A DNA stretch of 17,803 bases from JBBCJT01 sp037190665 (lineage in GTDB: Bacteria > Pseudomonadota > Alphaproteobacteria > Acetobacterales > Acetobacteraceae): positions 1-17,803 of the forward strand of contig JBBCJT010000055.1 in assembly GCA_037190665.1 (NCBI GenBank). Reading direction: 5' to 3'. Numbering within the stretch: the first letter of the stretch is position 1; each line of letters starts with the position of its first letter. A model generated the notes under the pieces. It made no database searches. It had not been told where the DNA came from and worked only from the letters and a program-made list of their open reading frames with translations. Both the position numbers and the translations under genes were made by a program. This document shows positions 7,423-15,341 of the stretch, piece by piece.

Positions 7423-8048
7423 CGGGCGGCGTCCCGGATGGCGGCGAGCAGGGCGCGCACCTCCTCGGCCGCCGCGCTGCGCGGGGCCGCTTCGGTCACG
7501 CCGAGCCCGCGCGCGAACGCGGTGGCGAAGGCGGCACGGTTGCCGAGCGTCGGTGCGACCAGCGGCAGCTTGCGCGCGCCGATATCGGCTTCGATGTCGC
7601 TGCGCAGCCGCGATTGCGCGGGCACCCGGTTGAGCACCAGCCGCGCCGCGCGCCCCTCGCCGGCGGCGAGTTCCAGCGTGCCCTCGGCGGCCCACAGATC
7701 GGGCGGCGAGGGCTGCACCGGCACCAGCACCAGATCGGCGCCACGGATGGCGAGCTTCGCGTCGGTGTCGATCTGCGGCGGCGAATCCACGATCACGACG
7801 TCATGGTCCGCGCGCAGCCGTTCCAGCTCGCGGTCGAGCCGCCAGCCGGAGACGTCGGAGAAGGTGAGGGAAGCGGCCTGTTCCAGCCGCGCCTGTCGCA
7901 ATTCATGCCAGCGCTTGAGCGTGCGCTGCGGGTCGATGTCAAGCAGCGCGACCGAACGGTCGGCCGCGAATCCCGCCGCGAGGTTGGCGGCCAGCGTGGT
8001 CTTGCCGGCGCCGCCCTTCTGCTGCGCTACCGTGATTACGATCGCCAT
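7419..8048 (-). CDS. Orphan ParA/MinD-type partition ATPase
   Basis: The 209-residue cytosolic P-loop ATPase has a deviant Walker A motif KGGAGKTT (11-18) with the signature lysine K11. Its Walker A' segment is VALLDIDPQRT (D37, D39, near 33-43) and its Walker B segment is VVIVDSPP (D88 near 84-91). It is short, with no DNA-binding N-terminal extension, as in the small ParA-like proteins that position protein complexes, plasmids or chemoreceptors. There is no parB or visible parS cluster next to it, so a chromosome-partitioning role is not supported. Its partner may be the membrane protein whose start overlaps its stop as ATGA. It lies divergent to the TonB receptor across 161 bp. Confidence 0.9.
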   Translation of the reverse strand: MAIVITVAQQKGGAGKTTLAANLAAGFAADRSVALLDIDPQRTLKRWHELRQARLEQAASLTFSDVSGWRLDRELERLRADHDVVIVDSPPQIDTDAKLAIRGADLVLVPVQPSPPDLWAAEGTLELAAGEGRAARLVLNRVPAQSRLRSDIEADIGARKLPLVAPTLGNRAAFATAFARGLGVTEAAPRSAAAEEVRALLAAIRDAAR

Positions 8049-8142
8049 GTCCGCAGCCTAGGGCACGGGCCTCATTCGACAAGCAGGGCGAGAGAGGCGT
8101 TTGGCCGCGCGCGGGCCCATCCGCGGGGGGTCACACGGCCTC

Positions 8143-8171
8143 TTGATGAATATTGTAGGCAATCATATAGC
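8143..8171 (+). promoter_or_regulatory. Sigma-70-like promoter of the siderophore receptor
   Basis: TTGATG (8143-8148) and TATAGC (8166-8171) are spaced by 17 nt, each matching 4 of 6 consensus bases. They lie in an AT-rich patch (about 8141-8200) that stands out from surroundings near 70% GC. It directs transcription to the receptor gene starting at 8210. No transcript data are available, so the assignment rests on sequence alone. Confidence 0.5.
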
Positions 8172-8172
8172 T

Positions 8173-8191
8173 TCGATTGATAATCACTCGC
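8173..8191 (+). promoter_or_regulatory. Fur-box-like operator
   Basis: The 19-mer containing TGATAATCA (8178-8186) matches about 12 of 19 positions of the classical Fur box GATAATGATAATCATTATC. Nearly all matches are in the right-hand 14 bases. It lies just downstream of the proposed -10 element, where a bound repressor would block initiation. With a siderophore receptor behind it, iron-dependent repression is the expected mode. Alphaproteobacteria may instead use Irr or RirA, so the regulator identity is open. Confidence 0.5.
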
Positions 8192-8209
8192 ATTTGAGGC
8201 ACATCTCTG

Positions 8210-10435
8210 ATGACACCCCGCGCCCGTTTGCACGCAACCGTTGCCCGCGCCGCCCTGATGGCCGGCATCTCCTCGATCCTGCCGCTGTTCGCGGCGGGGC
8301 CGGCCTGGGCCCAGCCCGCGGAGCCAACCCGGCTCGCCCCCGTCGAGGTCACCGCGGAGCAGGAGCTGCTGCAGGCGCCGGGCGTGTCGGTCATCACGCG
8401 CGAGCAGATCCAGCGCATGCCGCCGGCCAACGACATCAACGAGATCGTCCGCCGCATGCCCGGCGTGAACCTGACCGGCAACAGCGCGTCCGGCCAGTAC
8501 GGCAACAACCGCCAGATCGACCTGCGCGGGATGGGGCCCGAGAACACGCTGATCCTGATCGACGGCCGGCCGGTGCGGTCCCGCGATGCGGTGCGCATGG
8601 GCCGCAGCGGGGAGCGCAACACGCGCGGCGATTCCAACTGGGTGCCCGCGGACGCGATCGAACGGATCGAGGTGATCCGCGGCCCGGCCGCCGCGCGCTA
8701 CGGATCGGGCGCGGCGGGCGGGGTGATCAACATCATCACCAAGGCGCCGGCCGATCGCACGTCGGGCTCCTTCTCGGTCTACGGGCAGCAGCCGCAGGAC
8801 GGCAACGAGGGCAATACCGGCCGCGCGACCGCGACGCTCGCCGGCCCGATCGCCCAGGGATGGAGCTACAGCCTCTACGGCAACTTCAACCGCACCGATG
8901 CGGATGATCTTGCGCTGAACGCCGGCGCGCCGAACCTCGACCCGGGCTACGTGCCGCCCGCCGGGCGCGAGGGCGTGGTCAACCGCGACTTCAGCGGCAC
9001 GGTGCGCTGGGTTCCGGTGGAAGGGCAGGTGTTCGAGGCCGGGCTCGGCTACAGCCGCCAGCGTAACATCTATGCCGGCGACCGCGCGGTTTCCTCGGCG
9101 GGGAGCGTGGTGATCGAGGAGCTCGCCAATGCGGGCAATACCACCAACATCATGACGCGCCGCACCGCGTTCCTCGCGCATCGCGGCACGTGGGGCTTCG
9201 GGACATCGCGCCTGGGCTTCCAGTACGAGGACACCGATAACGAACGCCTCAGGGAAGGCCTCGCGGGCTCCGTCGAGGGGTCGATCAGCAACCCGCAGAA
9301 CTGGTCTACCTCGACGCTGCGGAACTACACCGCGAACGGGGAGGTGAACGTGCCGTTCACCCTGGTGTTCCCCCACACGGTCACGGTCGGTGCCGAGTAC
9401 TGGCGGCAGACGCTCGACGATCCGTACTCGATGACGCAGGGTGCCACCAGCGGCGGCGGCATCCCCAGCTTACCGGCCGGACAGCGGGATTCCGGGAGCA
9501 GCGCGGATGTGTACGCCTTCTTCCTCGAGGACAATATCGGCATCGGGGATCGCCTCACGCTGACGCCGGGCATCCGCTTCGATCATCACAGCGAGTTCGG
9601 CTGGAACGTCAGCCCGGCGCTGAGCGCCTCGCTGGAACTGGGGAGCGGCTTCACGCTGAAGGGCGGGATCGCGCGCGCCTTCAAGGCGCCCAACCTGTAC
9701 CAGTCCAACCCCAACTATCTGTACTACACGATGGGCAACGGCTGCCCGGTCGACTTCCCGTCGCTCGGCGCTGGTTGCTACGTGATGGGCAACGACGACC
9801 TCGAACCGGAGACGAGCTGGAATTCCGAGGTCGGGCTGCTCTACAGCATGGATGGCTGGACCGCGAGCATCACGTACTTCCACAACAAGTACGACAACAA
9901 GATCGTCGCCGGCGACGTGCCCGTCGGTACCACGGTGGGCGGCAACGGGCGCATCTTCCAGTGGCAGAACGCCAAGAACGCCACGGTCGAGGGCATCGAG
10001 GGCAGCCTGCTGGTCCCGCTCGCGCCCACCGTGTCGTGGACCACGAACTTCACCTACATGATCAGCAACCACGACCAGAACGACCAGCCGCTGTCCGTGA
10101 TCCCGGAGTACACGATCAACACCTGGCTCGACTGGCAGGCGACCGAGCGGTTCTCCGTGATGCTGGGCGTGACCTATTACGGTGAGCAGGAGCCGCGCAG
10201 CGTCACCTCCACCGGCGCGAACGCGACAGGTGATGCACTGCGAACGCGCGATCCCTATGCGATCGTCAATATCAGCGGCAGCTTCGACATCAATCCGCAT
10301 GCGCGGCTGACCGCGGGCGTGATGAACGTGTTCGATGAGCAGCTCAAGCGGGAGGCGAACTCCGGCGGTGCGGGCGCCAACAGCTACAACGAACCGGGCC
10401 GGGCCTACTTCGTTTCGCTGACGGCCACGTTCTGA
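8210..10435 (+). CDS. TonB-dependent siderophore receptor, FepA-like
   Basis: The 741-residue outer-membrane receptor is close to the length of E. coli FepA. A signal peptide ends PAWA (cleavage after A34). A TonB box, LAPVEVTA (42-49), follows. The plug domain (about 50-178) holds DLRGMGPENTLILIDGRPV, GERNTRGDSNWVP and RGPAAARYGSGAAGG...NIITK, which are hallmarks of the FepA/PfeA/BfeA catecholate receptor branch. The barrel fills the rest. It includes a cysteine-bracketed loop GNGCPV...GAGCYVMGNDDLEPET like that of FepA, and ends in SLTATF with a terminal phenylalanine as outer-membrane barrels do. It binds ferric catecholate siderophores and imports them with TonB-ExbBD energy; the exact ligand is unknown. 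A GAGG 10 nt before ATG 8210 is a usable ribosome site. The next gene starts 2 nt after its stop. Confidence 0.93.
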   Translation: MTPRARLHATVARAALMAGISSILPLFAAGPAWAQPAEPTRLAPVEVTAEQELLQAPGVSVITREQIQRMPPANDINEIVRRMPGVNLTGNSASGQYGNNRQIDLRGMGPENTLILIDGRPVRSRDAVRMGRSGERNTRGDSNWVPADAIERIEVIRGPAAARYGSGAAGGVINIITKAPADRTSGSFSVYGQQPQDGNEGNTGRATATLAGPIAQGWSYSLYGNFNRTDADDLALNAGAPNLDPGYVPPAGREGVVNRDFSGTVRWVPVEGQVFEAGLGYSRQRNIYAGDRAVSSAGSVVIEELANAGNTTNIMTRRTAFLAHRGTWGFGTSRLGFQYEDTDNERLREGLAGSVEGSISNPQNWSTSTLRNYTANGEVNVPFTLVFPHTVTVGAEYWRQTLDDPYSMTQGATSGGGIPSLPAGQRDSGSSADVYAFFLEDNIGIGDRLTLTPGIRFDHHSEFGWNVSPALSASLELGSGFTLKGGIARAFKAPNLYQSNPNYLYYTMGNGCPVDFPSLGAGCYVMGNDDLEPETSWNSEVGLLYSMDGWTASITYFHNKYDNKIVAGDVPVGTTVGGNGRIFQWQNAKNATVEGIEGSLLVPLAPTVSWTTNFTYMISNHDQNDQPLSVIPEYTINTWLDWQATERFSVMLGVTYYGEQEPRSVTSTGANATGDALRTRDPYAIVNISGSFDINPHARLTAGVMNVFDEQLKREANSGGAGANSYNEPGRAYFVSLTATF

Positions 10436-10437
10436 TT

Positions 10438-11934
10438 GTGACCGCGACGCTTCGCGATGGCCAGTCCCCGGCCGGGATGCCCTATGTCGGCCTGTTCCAT
10501 CGCGAGATGACGCCGGCGTGGCTGGGTGCGGTGCTGACCGCGCTCGGCCACGTGCCGCCCGATCCGTCCGGGCCGCTGCGATACTGCGATCTCGGTTGCG
10601 GCCCGGGATTGGGCGCGGTGCTGACGGCTGCCGCCAATCCCGCCATCCATGTCACCGCGATCGACTGCGATCCTACGCATGTCGCGCAGGCGCGTGCGCT
10701 GGCGGAAGCGGGGGGCATCGGCAATATCGCCGTCGAGCCGGACGACATCGGCGCGCTGGCCGCCGGCCCGGCGGATCGCTTCCGGCCGTTCGACATCATC
10801 GCGCTGCATGGCGTGTTCTCCTGGATCACGCCCGCGACCCGGCGCGACGTGATGGTGCTGATCGACCGGTGGCTTGTCCCGGGCGGGCTCGTCTACGTCC
10901 ATTACATGACGCATCCGGGGATGGCGTCCTTCGCCGCCGGCCGGATGCTGCTGCGCCGCCTCGCCCAGACGCGGGCGGGGGAGGCCGGGGCGGCGGTGCG
11001 TGCGGGGCTCGACCTTCTCCACCGGCTTGCCGATGCAGGGGGCGGATACTTCATCGCCCACCCCGAGGAGCGGCAGCGGCTGGACAATGCCCGGAACGAT
11101 GACGCGCGCTACCTCGTGCACGAGTTCCTCAGCGCCGCATGGGAACCGCTGCACGTCGCGGAGGTCATGGAGATGTTCGCGGGTATCGGCTGCCGCTATG
11201 TCGGCAGCGCCGATCCGCCCGAGAACATCGATGCCCTTTCCCTGCCCGGCGATACCGCCGGGGTGGTTGCCGGGATCGCCGATCCTGCCGTCCGGGAGAC
11301 GGCCAAAGACATCGCGCGCAACCAGTCCCTCCGCCGCGACATCTATCGCCGCGGCGGCGAAACGCTTTCGCCGGCGGCGCATATGCGCGTGCTGGAACGG
11401 CTCGCGCTGGCGCGGCTGCCGGGGGCGCCGCGTTCGGGCGGACTGACCTTCGATACGAGGATCGGGCCGGTGGAGGGCGCGGCGGAGGTGTTCTCGCCGC
11501 TGCTGTCGGCACTCGCGGCCGGGCCGGCGCGCTTCGGCGATTTCTCGCGGCGGCCGCCATTCACGCATGCGCCTTCCGTCCTCAATCAGGCGTTCCAGAT
11601 GCTGATGTGGTCGGACTGCGCGCATCCACTGCTGACGAGGTCGGCTGATCCCGCGTCGGCGCGCCGGCTCAACCGGCATCTCGCGCAACAGGCGCTGGCC
11701 ACGGGGGAGGCGCGGGCGTGGCTCGTCGCCCCGGCGATCGGGTCGGCTGTTCGTGCCGACGCGGCGCTGCTCGCGGCATTCCTCGCCCTGACCGACGCAT
11801 CGCCCGCCACGCCCTCCGCCGCCGCCGATGCGGGATCTGCCCGGTTGCCGGCCGATGCCGATGCGGGCGTGTGGCAGGCGACGTTCCGGCAGGACGCGCT
11901 GCCGGCGCTTCGGGCGCTGGGGATCGCGCCGTAA
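10438..11934 (+). CDS. SAM-dependent methyltransferase with methyltransferase regulatory domain
   Basis: The protein has 498 residues. The N-terminal class I methyltransferase domain (about 15-200) shows motif I as CDLGCGPGLG (50-59), an acidic residue ending strand 2 (VTAIDCD, D76) and a post-motif FDIIALHGVFSWI. The middle part (about 220-330) fits the methyltransferase regulatory domain (PF10119 type): FLSAAWEPLHVAEVMEMF, then a glycine-rich stretch and FTHAPS-type segments further on. The C-terminus (about 400-498) is Ala-rich. The substrate is unknown. I use GTG 10438 because it lies 2 nt behind the receptor stop, consistent with coupled translation. ATG 10477 (MPYVGLF) is an alternative that keeps the whole domain. 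Sitting directly behind an iron-uptake receptor suggests co-regulation with it. Confidence 0.82.
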   Translation: MTATLRDGQSPAGMPYVGLFHREMTPAWLGAVLTALGHVPPDPSGPLRYCDLGCGPGLGAVLTAAANPAIHVTAIDCDPTHVAQARALAEAGGIGNIAVEPDDIGALAAGPADRFRPFDIIALHGVFSWITPATRRDVMVLIDRWLVPGGLVYVHYMTHPGMASFAAGRMLLRRLAQTRAGEAGAAVRAGLDLLHRLADAGGGYFIAHPEERQRLDNARNDDARYLVHEFLSAAWEPLHVAEVMEMFAGIGCRYVGSADPPENIDALSLPGDTAGVVAGIADPAVRETAKDIARNQSLRRDIYRRGGETLSPAAHMRVLERLALARLPGAPRSGGLTFDTRIGPVEGAAEVFSPLLSALAAGPARFGDFSRRPPFTHAPSVLNQAFQMLMWSDCAHPLLTRSADPASARRLNRHLAQQALATGEARAWLVAPAIGSAVRADAALLAAFLALTDASPATPSAAADAGSARLPADADAGVWQATFRQDALPALRALGIAP

Positions 11935-11950
11935 CCGCGCCGCTGCGCGG
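11935..11950 (+). terminator. Hairpin behind the methyltransferase gene
   Basis: CCGCGC-CGCT-GCGCGG starts directly after the TAA stop (11932-11934) and forms a perfect 6-bp stem with a four-base loop. No T-run follows, so it may only attenuate or stabilise the mRNA end. Confidence 0.4.
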
Positions 11951-12012
11951 GTGACGCTTCGTTACCCCCCGGCAAGCCGCGTGTTGCGGGGCTGCCGCAT
12001 CTCTCCGTGCAC

Positions 12013-12029
12013 GGCCGGATCGTCCGGCC
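12013..12029 (+). promoter_or_regulatory. 5'-UTR hairpin next to the EF-hand ribosome site
   Basis: GGCCGGA-TCG-TCCGGCC is a perfect 7-bp stem with a three-base loop. It ends one base before the purine-rich GGAAAGGGAAGAG that serves as the Shine-Dalgarno region of the EF-hand gene at 12044. A stem this close could block or, more likely, keep open the ribosome site, or mark a processing end. Confidence 0.45.
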
Positions 12030-12043
12030 AGGAAAGGGAAGAG

Positions 12044-12535
12044 ATGAACGCAAAGCGCATTGCCGCTGTCACGCTGGCCTCCGCCGTCGCCCTCGGGATC
12101 GGCGTGGCCGTGGCACAGCCGGCCCCCTCGCAGGCGCCGGCCCCGGCGCAGCGCCATGCCGCGATGTTCGATCGCATCGACACGAACAAGGATGGACGGA
12201 TCACGCAGGAGGAGGTGCAGGTCTTCCTCGCCGCCCGCTTCGCCCAGATCGACGCCAACAAGGACGGGTCGATCACACTCGCAGAAGCGGAGGCTGTGCG
12301 CGAGGCGCGGCGCGGTCCCCGGCGCCACGGGCCGCAGCAGGCGGAGCGCGTGGCCGCCCGGTTCCGCGCCCTGGATGCCGACAGCAACGGGCAGGTGACG
12401 CTTGCCGAACTGCAGCCCGTGGCCGCGGCCTTCTTCCGCGCCATGGATGCGAACGGCGACGGCGCGATCACGCGCGAGGAGGCGAAGGCGCTTCGCCCGC
12501 ATGGCCGCGGGCCGGGCGGGTTCGGCACGTTCTGA
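12044..12535 (+). CDS. Secreted four-EF-hand calcium-binding protein
   Basis: The 163-residue protein has a signal peptide (MNAKRIAAVTLASAVALGIGV, cleavage likely after AVA at residue 24) and a short Pro/Ala-rich linker. Four 12-residue EF-hand loops follow: DTNKDGRITQEE (46-57), DANKDGSITLAE (70-81), DADSNGQVTLAE (111-122) and DANGDGAITREE (135-146). All keep the Ca2+ ligands at loop positions 1, 3, 5 and 12, with glycine at 6. Between pairs one and two is a basic stretch, REARRGPRRHGP. It should bind calcium in the periplasm or outside the cell; its partner is unknown. A good GGAAAGGGA precedes ATG 12044. It is transcribed alone, with a hairpin before the start and a terminator after the stop. 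Confidence 0.9.
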   Translation: MNAKRIAAVTLASAVALGIGVAVAQPAPSQAPAPAQRHAAMFDRIDTNKDGRITQEEVQVFLAARFAQIDANKDGSITLAEAEAVREARRGPRRHGPQQAERVAARFRALDADSNGQVTLAELQPVAAAFFRAMDANGDGAITREEAKALRPHGRGPGGFGTF

Positions 12536-12543
12536 CCGCGCTG

Positions 12544-12569
12544 CCCTCCCTCGCTTCGGCGAGGGAGGG
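12544..12569. terminator. UUCG-loop bidirectional terminator
   Basis: CCCTCCCTCGC-TTCG-GCGAGGGAGGG is a perfect 11-bp stem closed by a C(UUCG)G tetraloop in the plus-strand RNA, an exceptionally stable combination. It lies between two converging genes, 9 nt behind the EF-hand stop and 9 nt from the Nudix stop, and can serve both strands. There is no long T-run, as is common in GC-rich genomes. Confidence 0.8.
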
Positions 12570-12577
12570 GCCTGGCC

Positions 12578-13405
12578 TCAGGCGGCGAGGTTGCGTTGCA
12601 GCCACGCCGCCTCGGCCCCCTCGATCATCCCCTCGCGGATGAACAGGTCGATCAGCACCAGATTCACGTTGAACTTGAAACCATCCGTGTCGCGCACAGC
12701 CTCGTAGACGCGGGGCAGCGGCCACAGTTCGAACCGTTCGACCTCGTGGTCGTTCGGGCGCGGGACGAAGCTCTCCGGCAGCTCGATGTCGTAGCAGTGC
12801 AGGTGGTCGCGGCGCAGGCCCTCGGGCCGTTCCATCGCGTAGCCGATCTCGGACACCTTGCGCGCGGTGGCCGCGATCTCCGCCGGCAGGCCGGCTTCCT
12901 CCTCGGCCTCCTTCACCAGCGTCTCTTCCGGCCCCAGCCCGGCCGGCACGCCGCCCGCGACGATGTGGTCGAGCTTGCCGGGATCGAGCGCCTTGTGCGC
13001 CGCGCGGCGGCCGATCCACAGATGCGTCCCGTCCGCGCGGCGGACCAGCCCGTTGAGGTGCACACCTTCCGCCAGCAGACCGAAGGCGGGCAGCGCGCCG
13101 CGGTCGATGCGGGCGAGCACCGGCCCCCCCGGATGGGCGCGCACGTCGAACGTCTCGTCCCGCCAGCGGAAATGCCCGCGCTCGGACAGGCTGCGGGCGA
13201 GTCCCTCCAGGGCCATCGCGTGCCGCCCGCCGCGCACGGACAGCCCGTCCGCGTCGAAATGCACGTGCTGCGGCCAGAAGGTGAGGGCGCGGGCCAGTTC
13301 GTGGCCGACGAAGCCGACCAGCGCATCGCCGATGCGGAAGCGCAGCCGGGGACCGGGCAGATGGGTGTTGTTGCAGGCGAGGACGTGACGGCGGAAGGCG
13401 GACAT
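12578..13405 (-). CDS. Nudix hydrolase with N-terminal DUF4743 domain
   Basis: The protein has 275 residues. The N-terminal half (about 1-115) fits DUF4743, found before Nudix domains in the branch containing plant Nudix 20/24-type and yeast Tnr3-type proteins, which hydrolyse damaged thiamine diphosphate derivatives. The Nudix domain (about 115-270) has HLWIGRR, then a modified box, G151-x5-L157-x7-K165-E166-A-E-E169-E170-A-G172-L173. The first glutamate is replaced by leucine and the arginine by lysine, while the catalytic EAEEE core remains. It ends with DGFKFNVNLVLIDLFIREG, typical of this branch. A thiamine-diphosphate damage-repair role is therefore likely but not shown. It is divergent from the ABC exporter across 65 bp and converges on the EF-hand gene. 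Confidence 0.87.
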   Translation of the reverse strand: MSAFRRHVLACNNTHLPGPRLRFRIGDALVGFVGHELARALTFWPQHVHFDADGLSVRGGRHAMALEGLARSLSERGHFRWRDETFDVRAHPGGPVLARIDRGALPAFGLLAEGVHLNGLVRRADGTHLWIGRRAAHKALDPGKLDHIVAGGVPAGLGPEETLVKEAEEEAGLPAEIAATARKVSEIGYAMERPEGLRRDHLHCYDIELPESFVPRPNDHEVERFELWPLPRVYEAVRDTDGFKFNVNLVLIDLFIREGMIEGAEAAWLQRNLAA

Positions 13406-13470
13406 GCGCGCGACCCTGCGCTGTGCCGGCGCGCTTTGCCAAGCCGCCCCCCCGATGCCACATCAGGGCG

Positions 13471-15291
13471 ATGTCGTCGTTTGGCACCCTGCGCACACTG
13501 CTGCCGTATCTCTGGCCGAAGGGGAACACGCCCGCCCGCGTGCGCGTCGTGGTGGCGCTCGGTTTCCTGGTCGCGGCCAAGGTCGCGAACGTGTGGGTGC
13601 CGGTGGTCTACGCGAGCGCCGTGGATGCGCTGGGGCCGGTGGCCGGGGTGGCCACGGTTCCGCTCGCGCTGATCGTCGGCTACGGGTTGCTGCGCGTGGC
13701 GTCGACGGCGTTCGCCGAGCTGCGCGACGCGGTGTTCGCGCGCGTCCAGCAGGGTGCGACGCGGGCCATCGCGGTGGCCACCTTCCGCCACCTGCACGCG
13801 CTGTCGCTGCGCTTCCACCTCGACCGGCAGACGGGCGGGCTGTCGCGGTCCATCGAGCGCGGCACGCGCGGCATCGAGACGGTGCTGCGCTTCGCCATCT
13901 TCAACATCATCCCGACGCTGCTGGAGATCGGCCTCGTCACGGTCATCCTGTGGCGGATGTTCGGCGCTGGCTTCGCGCTGGCTGTATTCCTGACCATCGC
14001 GCTGTATGCCGGCTTCACCATCGTGTTCAGCGACTGGCGCATCAAGTTCCGCCGCGCGATGAACGAAACGGACAGCGAGGCGACCACCAAGGCGGTGGAC
14101 TCCCTGCTGAACTACGAGACGGTGAAGTATTTCGGCAACGAGGCGCACGAGGAACGGCGCTTCGACGACGCGCAGGCCCGCTACGAGCACGCGGCCGTGC
14201 GCAGCCAGGTGACGCTGAACGGGCTCAATATCGGGCAGGCCTTCATCATCTCCGCCGGCCTCGCGCTGGTGATGCTGCTGGCGGCACAGGGCGTGGCCGC
14301 GGGCACGATGACGGTGGGTGGCTTCGTGCTGGTGAACACCTACCTGATCCAGCTCTACATGCCGCTCAACTTCCTCGGCTTCACCTATCGCGAGATCAAG
14401 CAGGGGCTGGTGGACATGGAGGACATGTTCCGCCTGCTGCGGGAAGGGCGCGAGATCGCGGACCGGCCCGGCGCGCGGCCGCTGCATGTCGAGGGCGGCG
14501 AGGTCGTGTTCGATGCGGTGCGCTTCGGCTACCGGCCGGACCGCGAGGTGCTGAAGGGCGTGTCCTTCACCGTGCCGGCCGGGCGCACGCTGGCCGTGGT
14601 CGGACCCACCGGGGCGGGGAAGTCCACGATCAGCCGGCTGATGTTCCGCTTCTACGACGCGACCGGCGGGCGCATCCTGATCGACGGGCAGGACGTCCGC
14701 GACGTGCAGCAGGCGTCGGTGCGCGCGGCCATCGGCGTGGTGCCGCAGGACACGGTGCTGTTCAACGACACGATCCGCTACAACATCGCCTATGGCCGGC
14801 CGGGCGCGAGCCAGGCGGAGGTCGAGCACGCGGCGAAGCTCGCCCAGGTGCACGACTTCGTCATGCGCCTGCCGGACGGGTACGACACGCGGGTGGGCGA
14901 GCGCGGGCTGAAGCTCTCGGGCGGCGAGAAGCAGCGCGTGGCGATCGCGCGCACCATCCTGAAGAACCCGCGCATCCTGATCCTGGACGAGGCGACGAGC
15001 GCGCTCGACACCCGCACCGAGCAGGAGATCCAGGACGCGCTGCGCAGCCTCGTCCGCGACCGCACCACGCTGGTGATCGCGCACCGGCTCTCCACCGTGA
15101 TCGATGCCGACGAGATCATCGTGTTGCGTGAGGGCGAGATCGCCGAGCGCGGCAGCCACCGCGCCCTGCTCGCCCGCGGCGGGCTGTATGCGGACATGTG
15201 GGCGCGTCAGGCGGAGGCAGCGGCGCGCGGCGAGGCGCCGGACCGGGACGGGCCGAGCGTGCGGGAAGCGGCGGAGGCGCCGCTGCCATAA
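13471..15291 (+). CDS. Atm1-type ABC exporter (half transporter, TMD-NBD fusion)
   Basis: The 606-residue inner-membrane half transporter works as a homodimer. The transmembrane domain (about 1-320) carries the ABCB7/Atm1 family marks RGTRGIETVLRF, DWRIKFRRAMNETDSEATTKAVDSL and NYETVKYFGNE. The nucleotide-binding domain follows: Walker A GPTGAGKST (378-386), signature LSGGEKQ (482-488), Walker B LILDEA (D506, E507) and the switch histidine H538 in IAHRLST. Known members export glutathione derivatives, including metal or persulfide conjugates, and confer metal tolerance (Novosphingobium Atm1) or support Fe-S assembly (mitochondria). ATG 13471 (MSSFGTLRTLLPYLWP) gives the family's normal N-terminus; an upstream start at 13423 would add a Pro/Arg-rich stretch without support. 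A PadR-type regulator follows 69 nt downstream. Confidence 0.92.
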   Translation: MSSFGTLRTLLPYLWPKGNTPARVRVVVALGFLVAAKVANVWVPVVYASAVDALGPVAGVATVPLALIVGYGLLRVASTAFAELRDAVFARVQQGATRAIAVATFRHLHALSLRFHLDRQTGGLSRSIERGTRGIETVLRFAIFNIIPTLLEIGLVTVILWRMFGAGFALAVFLTIALYAGFTIVFSDWRIKFRRAMNETDSEATTKAVDSLLNYETVKYFGNEAHEERRFDDAQARYEHAAVRSQVTLNGLNIGQAFIISAGLALVMLLAAQGVAAGTMTVGGFVLVNTYLIQLYMPLNFLGFTYREIKQGLVDMEDMFRLLREGREIADRPGARPLHVEGGEVVFDAVRFGYRPDREVLKGVSFTVPAGRTLAVVGPTGAGKSTISRLMFRFYDATGGRILIDGQDVRDVQQASVRAAIGVVPQDTVLFNDTIRYNIAYGRPGASQAEVEHAAKLAQVHDFVMRLPDGYDTRVGERGLKLSGGEKQRVAIARTILKNPRILILDEATSALDTRTEQEIQDALRSLVRDRTTLVIAHRLSTVIDADEIIVLREGEIAERGSHRALLARGGLYADMWARQAEAAARGEAPDRDGPSVREAAEAPLP

Positions 15292-15316
15292 CGCGGGCGT
15301 GATCCGACATAGTCTC

Positions 15317-15341
15317 GATATATCTGGAATTCAGATATATC
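15317..15341. promoter_or_regulatory. Palindromic operator before the PadR gene
   Basis: GATATATCTG-GAATT-CAGATATATC is a perfect 10-bp inverted repeat with a five-base, near-symmetric centre, in an AT-rich island (15310-15355) within GC-rich DNA. It lies 19 bp ahead of the padR start. PadR proteins usually bind palindromes in their own promoters, so autoregulation is the natural reading. It also lies only 25 bp behind the ABC exporter stop. Confidence 0.72.

Noticed and set aside
13423..13470. Upstream ATG extension of the ABC exporter
   Set aside because: It would add a short Pro/Arg stretch not seen in Atm1-type proteins. The MSSFGTLRTLLPYLWP start matches the normal family N-terminus.
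12913..15159. 748-codon minus-strand open frame opposite the ABC exporter
   Set aside because: The exporter on the plus strand has every ABC motif. This frame is His/Arg/Ala-rich shadow sequence that runs on into another frame of the DUF4743 Nudix gene.
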